Part shown: one piece after another, positions 62,146-64,000 of the stretch
How positions within the stretch are numbered: position 1 is the stretch's first letter
Layout of the letters: each line of letters opens with the position of its first letter
NCBI GenBank assembly: GCA_035651655.1
Contig: DASRFG010000002.1
Coordinates: forward strand, 1-64,000
DNA from: Terriglobales bacterium
Lineage (GTDB): Bacteria; Acidobacteriota; Terriglobia; Terriglobales; Acidobacteriaceae
Direction: 5' to 3'
DNA: 64,000 nt
Notes under the pieces: generated by a model
Databases searched by the model: none
Told to the model about the DNA's origin: nothing
Seen by the model: only the letters and a program-made list of their open reading frames with translations
Position numbers and translations under genes: made by a program

Positions 62146-62335
62146 GCTTCCAAATATTGTAGGCTCAGTCCCGAAATGGTTTTATAATCGGGTAACTGTT
62201 GTGATTGCACGGTTTAGCTAGTCTCCCATGGGAATGAAGCTGGCACCCGAGTTGCTTACCACAGATACGCCCGGCCCCAAAAGGCAGCGTCGGGTGGTTT
62301 CGGCGCCATCAGTCTGGCACACGAACGTTCGGCCC

Positions 62336-64000
62336 ATGGATAAGCATCTCCAGGTTCGGTTTACGGCAGTTGTCCTTGCCCTCCTCACAGTAGCAGCGGC
62401 TACGCTGGCGGCGATCAATTTCCAGAAGGAAAGTGAATTTCAGGTCCCCTATGATGGTGTGTGGTGGGTGGAGCGCGACGGGCACCTAACCGCCCAACGA
62501 GTTGACTCCCAAGGTCCGGCACAACGGTCTGGGATCAAAGCGGGCGACGAGCTTCAGTCCATTGATGGCTACGAGGTCCGCACCGCGGCTGCACTAGAGC
62601 GGCAGCTTTATCGTCACGGAGTATGGACCCGGGCGCGTTACCAGTTAACGCGGGGGGCGATTTCGCTGGAGCCCGAATTGGTTCTAGCGCCGGCTGACCG
62701 CTCACTCAATACGGGGCTGCGCTTGATCGCCCTGTTTTTCCTGGGCATCGGGCTTTATGTGCTCTTGCGCCGTTGGACTGCGCCAAAATCCACGCATTTT
62801 TATGTGTTCTGCCTGGTTTCGTTCATCTTCTACTCGTTCCGCTACACCGGAAAGTTGAACGATTTTGACTGGATCATCTACTGGTCGAATGTTGTTGCCT
62901 GGCTGCTACAGCCGGCCCTGTTTCTGCATTTCGTGCTGACTTTCCCGGAGAGCAAACAGTTTATCCGGCGCCATCGCTGGGTGCAGGCCAGCATCTATTT
63001 TCCCGGTTCGCTGCTACTGGGGTTGCACATCGTGGCGCTGCGAAAGCTCCAGGCCAGCGAACTGCTGCGCTGGGACCTTGACCGCTTGCAAATGCTTTAC
63101 CTGGCAGTGTTCTTCATCGCAGCAGCGGGCGTGCTGTGGCACAGCTATCGCAATGCCAGCACCATAATTCTGCGCCAGCAGATGAAGTGGGTGACGCGCG
63201 GCACCATCCTGGCCATCACTCCTTTCACATTGTTCTACGTCATTCCGTACCTGCAGGGCGCGCTGCCGACGATGGGGATGAAAGTGTCGGTGCTGTCGCT
63301 GGTGTTCCTGCCGCTGACCTTTGGCTACGCCATCTTCCGTTATCGCTTGATGGACGTAGACCTGATATTCAAGCGCGGTATGGCGTACACCCTGGCTGCG
63401 GCGGCGATTGCAAGTGTGTACTTTGCCATGGTCGCGGTGGTCGCTGAGCTAGTGCATCTGCGACTGCCGAGCACCGGAACGACAGGATTGATCGCCGCCA
63501 TCGTCGTTACCGCGCTGTTGTTTGATCCGCTGAAGAACTGGATCCAAGACCGGATGGATAAAGTCTTCTACCACAAGCAATATGACTACCGCCGCACCCT
63601 GATAGCCTTTGGCCGCGAGCTCAGCTCCGAAGCTGATTTGGGCAAGATGCTGATCGCGGTGGTGGATCGGCTTTCGCGAACCTTGGCGGTGGATCGCATC
63701 GCCATCTTCCTGGCGAATGGAGAACAGCCCAGCCGCTTTGAATTGGCAAAATCGTTTGGTATCGCTCCCACGGGTAACCTGGACCTTAGCTTCCTGAGCA
63801 CTCCGCGGCCGGAGAGCGGCGCTGGACACCTTTTCTTTGAGAACACGCACCAGGTACCGCGTGAAACTCCTGCGGCGCAGCAGACCATCGCTCGGCTCGA
63901 TCTGAATTACTACATACCATGCACATCCCAACAGGGCACGGTGGCAATGCTGGGCTTGGGAAAGACCATGGACGGTGACTTCCTCTCCAGCGAGGACGTG
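62336..64000 (+). CDS. Membrane sensor protein with N-terminal PDZ domain (3' truncated)
   Basis: The frame stays open from ATG 62336 to the right edge (555 codons); in-frame ATGs at 62228 and 62234 could extend it. An N-terminal membrane helix (TAVVLALLTVAAATLAAIN) is followed by a PDZ-like domain (about 45-110, with QRSGIKAGDELQSIDGYEV). About eight membrane helices follow (about 125-400), including the segment FGYAIFRYRLMDVDLIFKRG common in ComP-type sensor kinases. A GAF-like domain begins after LGKMLIAVVDRLSRTLAVDR. The output domain, probably a histidine kinase, lies beyond the window. Confidence 0.85.
   Translation, partial: MDKHLQVRFTAVVLALLTVAAATLAAINFQKESEFQVPYDGVWWVERDGHLTAQRVDSQGPAQRSGIKAGDELQSIDGYEVRTAAALERQLYRHGVWTRARYQLTRGAISLEPELVLAPADRSLNTGLRLIALFFLGIGLYVLLRRWTAPKSTHFYVFCLVSFIFYSFRYTGKLNDFDWIIYWSNVVAWLLQPALFLHFVLTFPESKQFIRRHRWVQASIYFPGSLLLGLHIVALRKLQASELLRWDLDRLQMLYLAVFFIAAAGVLWHSYRNASTIILRQQMKWVTRGTILAITPFTLFYVIPYLQGALPTMGMKVSVLSLVFLPLTFGYAIFRYRLMDVDLIFKRGMAYTLAAAAIASVYFAMVAVVAELVHLRLPSTGTTGLIAAIVVTALLFDPLKNWIQDRMDKVFYHKQYDYRRTLIAFGRELSSEADLGKMLIAVVDRLSRTLAVDRIAIFLANGEQPSRFELAKSFGIAPTGNLDLSFLSTPRPESGAGHLFFENTHQVPRETPAAQQTIARLDLNYYIPCTSQQGTVAMLGLGKTMDGDFLSSEDV

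Overview
The window is one block of a bacterial chromosome, dense in genes and moderately GC-rich. It reads as a Gram-negative, didermic heterotroph, and by gene content and order most likely an acidobacterium of the Koribacter/Terriglobales type; that placement is inference, since no rRNA gene is present. The outer membrane is indicated by lipid-A-disaccharide synthase (LpxB) beside an MsbA-like exporter. Type IV pilus motors (PilB, PilT, PilC) with a PilS/PilR pair indicate surface motility. No tRNA, rRNA, CRISPR array, prophage or recognisable insertion sequence was seen.

Layout. 1-2.8 kb: the tail of a histidine ammonia-lyase-like gene, then two repeat arrays in opposite orientation enclosing a divergent pair (zinc-ribbon XRE regulator and HD-domain hydrolase). 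2.8-9.8 kb: an envelope and isoprenoid block on the plus strand (HtrA-like protease, uppS, cdsA, dxr, rseP, ispG). 9.8-17.6 kb: a 36-residue membrane ORF, DUF72, a CAP-domain protein, rmuC, a small secreted protein, and a minus-strand CorC-like/dipeptide-permease operon. 17.9-22.8 kb: a MacA-like adaptor and two MacB/FtsX-type permeases around a DUF4097 protein, with no ATPase. 22.8-26.7 kb: a DedA-rhodanese fusion interrupted by an in-frame TGA, a SAM hydroxide adenosyltransferase, a small Trp/Arg-rich protein, a TPR protein and a secreted phospholipase C/Het-C-like protein. 26.7-34.1 kb: the minus-strand pil cluster, transcribed pilB-pilT-pilC-pilS-pilR. 34.3-39.2 kb: an endonuclease III-related glycosylase, a conserved small membrane protein and an NtrY/NtrX system. 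39.2-43.9 kb: phoH-ybeY-CBS/CorC-era on the minus strand and rpsT on the plus strand. 43.9-51.4 kb: an M1 peptidase homologue without its zinc site, lpxB, a solitary barstar, an MsbA-like exporter and a ketoacyl synthase. 51.4-64 kb: a HemW-like radical SAM protein, a DUF255 protein, a 41-codon secreted-peptide ORF, and mostly minus-strand membrane and metabolic genes (CBS, DUF58, PGPGW, DedA, hydrolase, class III aminotransferase). It ends in the N-terminal part of a PDZ-containing membrane sensor.

The strongest lead is the DedA-rhodanese gene. A TGA stands where a cysteine is expected in the active-site loop (Cys-Thr-[TGA]-Val-Arg-Glu). The frame stays open for 52 more codons that complete the rhodanese domain, and a GC-rich hairpin with a G-containing apical loop lies 21 nt after the TGA. 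This fits a bacterial selenocysteine insertion site, although a simple nonsense mutation is not excluded. Further leads are two very small genes with clear ribosome binding sites (one coding a secreted two-cysteine peptide behind a promoter-proximal hairpin), the inverted repeat arrays around the xre-HD pair, the inactivated M1 peptidase homologue, and the solitary barstar between lpxB and the exporter gene.
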